Source: JAAEQG01 sp023133475
Lineage (GTDB): Bacteria > Planctomycetota > Phycisphaerae > UBA1845
Direction: 5' to 3'
Assembly: GCA_030631415.1 (NCBI GenBank)
Contig: DAOVLE010000054.1
Span: 1-23,864 of the forward strand
DNA length: 23,864 nt
The first letter of the stretch is position 1. Each line of letters starts with the position of its first letter. Position numbers and translations under genes: made by a program. Below are positions 22,945-23,864 of this stretch, piece by piece. Below the pieces are notes generated by a model. The model was given only the letters and a program-made list of their open reading frames with translations, made no database searches and had not been told where the DNA came from.

Positions 22945-23864
22945 ACCGCTCCTCCCACGGTGGCCGGGCTTGCTGTTTCGCCCTCTTCAGGCTGAGTGAA
23001 CTCCAGGTCGCATCGCAAGCATCGGCGGGCCTCTTTCGTTGCATCTTCGACGGTAAACGCCAGTTCCACTTCGTCGAAGTTACCCTTGCGCGATGCGGCG
23101 GAAACCATGGGTGGTTCGACCCGTTCGGCTTCTTCAAGCTCCTCGTCTTCGAGCATAAGCGGCTCAACGTAGACATCCGGAAGCAGGGCTGCGCCCGGCT
23201 GTTTCAGTTCTTCACCGCGCAAGTAACGCCCGATCATCAAAGTGACCCGTTTCCCGGCGGCGATGGCTTCAACTACGGTGTTGGGGCCGGTGACCACGTC
23301 CCCGCCGGCAAACACGCCCGGTCGGCTGGTGGAAAGGGTTTCCTCGTCAACCTTCATTGTTCCCCAATCAGTCACTTCGACCCCCATCGAAGTGATGTAG
23401 TCGATGTCGGGGACATCGCCGATGGTGACAATCAAGGTGTCCAGGAGTATCACGTGCTCTGTTCCAGGTATGGGAACAGGTTTGCGTCGGCCGCTCGAAT
23501 CGACGTCACCCAGCCGATTCTTGATGCACTCGATTCCCGCAAGACGCCCTTTATCGGTCAGGATTCGCACGGGGGTCATGAGTGTTTCCAGCTTGACACC
23601 TTCTTCAAGGGCCGATTCGATGTCCTTCTCTTGAGCGGGCATTTCCTCGCGGGTGCGGCGGTAGAAGATGGTGGCACTATCGACGCCCTCTTGACGCAAG
23701 GCCACCCCGGCGGCATCCACCGCGCTGTCACCTCCGCCAATCACGCCGACTCGCCCTTTGGCAACCGTTTTGCCACGAAGGTTGAAGTCCTTGAGGAATT
23801 GTATGGCCGGGTAAACACCAGCGATGTCTTCACCTTTAAGGTTCAGCTTCCGACTCTTGTGTGC
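22941..23864 (-). CDS. GltD-like FAD/NAD(P) oxidoreductase (5' end off window)
   Basis: The C-terminal 307 residues of an NAD(P)H-dependent oxidoreductase of the glutamate synthase small-subunit type; the frame stays open to the right edge. Visible motifs: YPAIQFLKDFN; the dinucleotide-binding VGVIGGGDSAVDAAGVALR, followed by IFYRRTREEMPAQEKDIESA, typical of GltD and NfnB-like proteins; the FAD-binding GVFAGGDVVTGPNTVVEAIAAG; and a C-terminal tail ending in CLRCDLEF, with a short acidic extension before it. GTG 23744 is only an internal codon, not the start. It overlaps the next gene by ATGA. Its role is to take electrons from NAD(P)H for the Fe-S and FMN partners downstream. An N-terminal Fe-S or NuoF-like fusion cannot be excluded, because that part is missing. 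Confidence 0.9.
   Translation of the reverse strand, partial: AHKSRKLNLKGEDIAGVYPAIQFLKDFNLRGKTVAKGRVGVIGGGDSAVDAAGVALRQEGVDSATIFYRRTREEMPAQEKDIESALEEGVKLETLMTPVRILTDKGRLAGIECIKNRLGDVDSSGRRKPVPIPGTEHVILLDTLIVTIGDVPDIDYITSMGVEVTDWGTMKVDEETLSTSRPGVFAGGDVVTGPNTVVEAIAAGKRVTLMIGRYLRGEELKQPGAALLPDVYVEPLMLEDEELEEAERVEPPMVSAASRKGNFDEVELAFTVEDATKEARRCLRCDLEFTQPEEGETASPATVGGAV

Overview
The window looks like a chromosomal segment of a GC-rich Planctomycetota bacterium, most likely Phycisphaerae. This is inferred from two very large secreted proteins built from Cys/Asp-rich repeats of the form DCNxNGxPDECD, one ending in a dockerin-like EF-hand pair. The many short palindromic intergenic repeats and the FMN-type glutamate synthase operon fit that reading. 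No rRNA or tRNA gene was seen, so the taxonomy is not certain.

Layout. Positions 1-6879 (minus strand) are one uninterrupted reading frame for a giant secreted protein that runs off the left edge; at least 2293 residues are visible. Upstream of it lie a candidate promoter and an ISL3-type transposase remnant (about 7195-7560), which ends at the stop codon of a GT4 glycosyltransferase (7562-8722). truA (8887-9660) follows, bracketed by two nearly identical 116-bp hairpin repeats. Positions 9853-13935 encode a second giant secreted protein with a signal peptide, a LamG-like region, a parallel beta-helix and a C-terminal dockerin-like module.

The plus-strand half begins with selD. Its true start is 14408, and the frame passes through an in-frame TGA at codon 18. 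That codon sits exactly where the catalytic Cys/Sec of selenophosphate synthetase belongs and is followed by two hairpins of bacterial SECIS type, so this is a selenocysteine-containing SelD. A repeat-rich stretch (15450-15738) and a small ORF lead to an intact IS1182-like element (16135-17998) sitting at the dyad centre of an older palindrome. Then come a Bax-inhibitor-1 family membrane protein (18136-18843), a REPIN-like inverted pair of short repeats, a small zinc-ribbon protein and a small coiled-coil protein.

From 20657 to the right edge, three minus-strand genes form an operon: a GltD-like FAD/NAD(P) oxidoreductase (partial), a NuoG/HoxU-like iron-sulfur protein, and an FMN-binding glutamate synthase domain protein. 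The first two overlap by ATGA, and a terminator hairpin closes the unit. They probably act together, moving electrons from NAD(P)H through flavin and Fe-S centres to the FMN synthase site.

The most interesting points are the Sec-SelD with its hidden start, the compact 38-residue RCC1-like propellers and the recent intragenic duplication in the first giant protein, the short-repeat ecology (REP-like elements that supply the stop codons of selD and truA, and a REPIN pair), and the insertion sequence placed at the centre of a palindrome.
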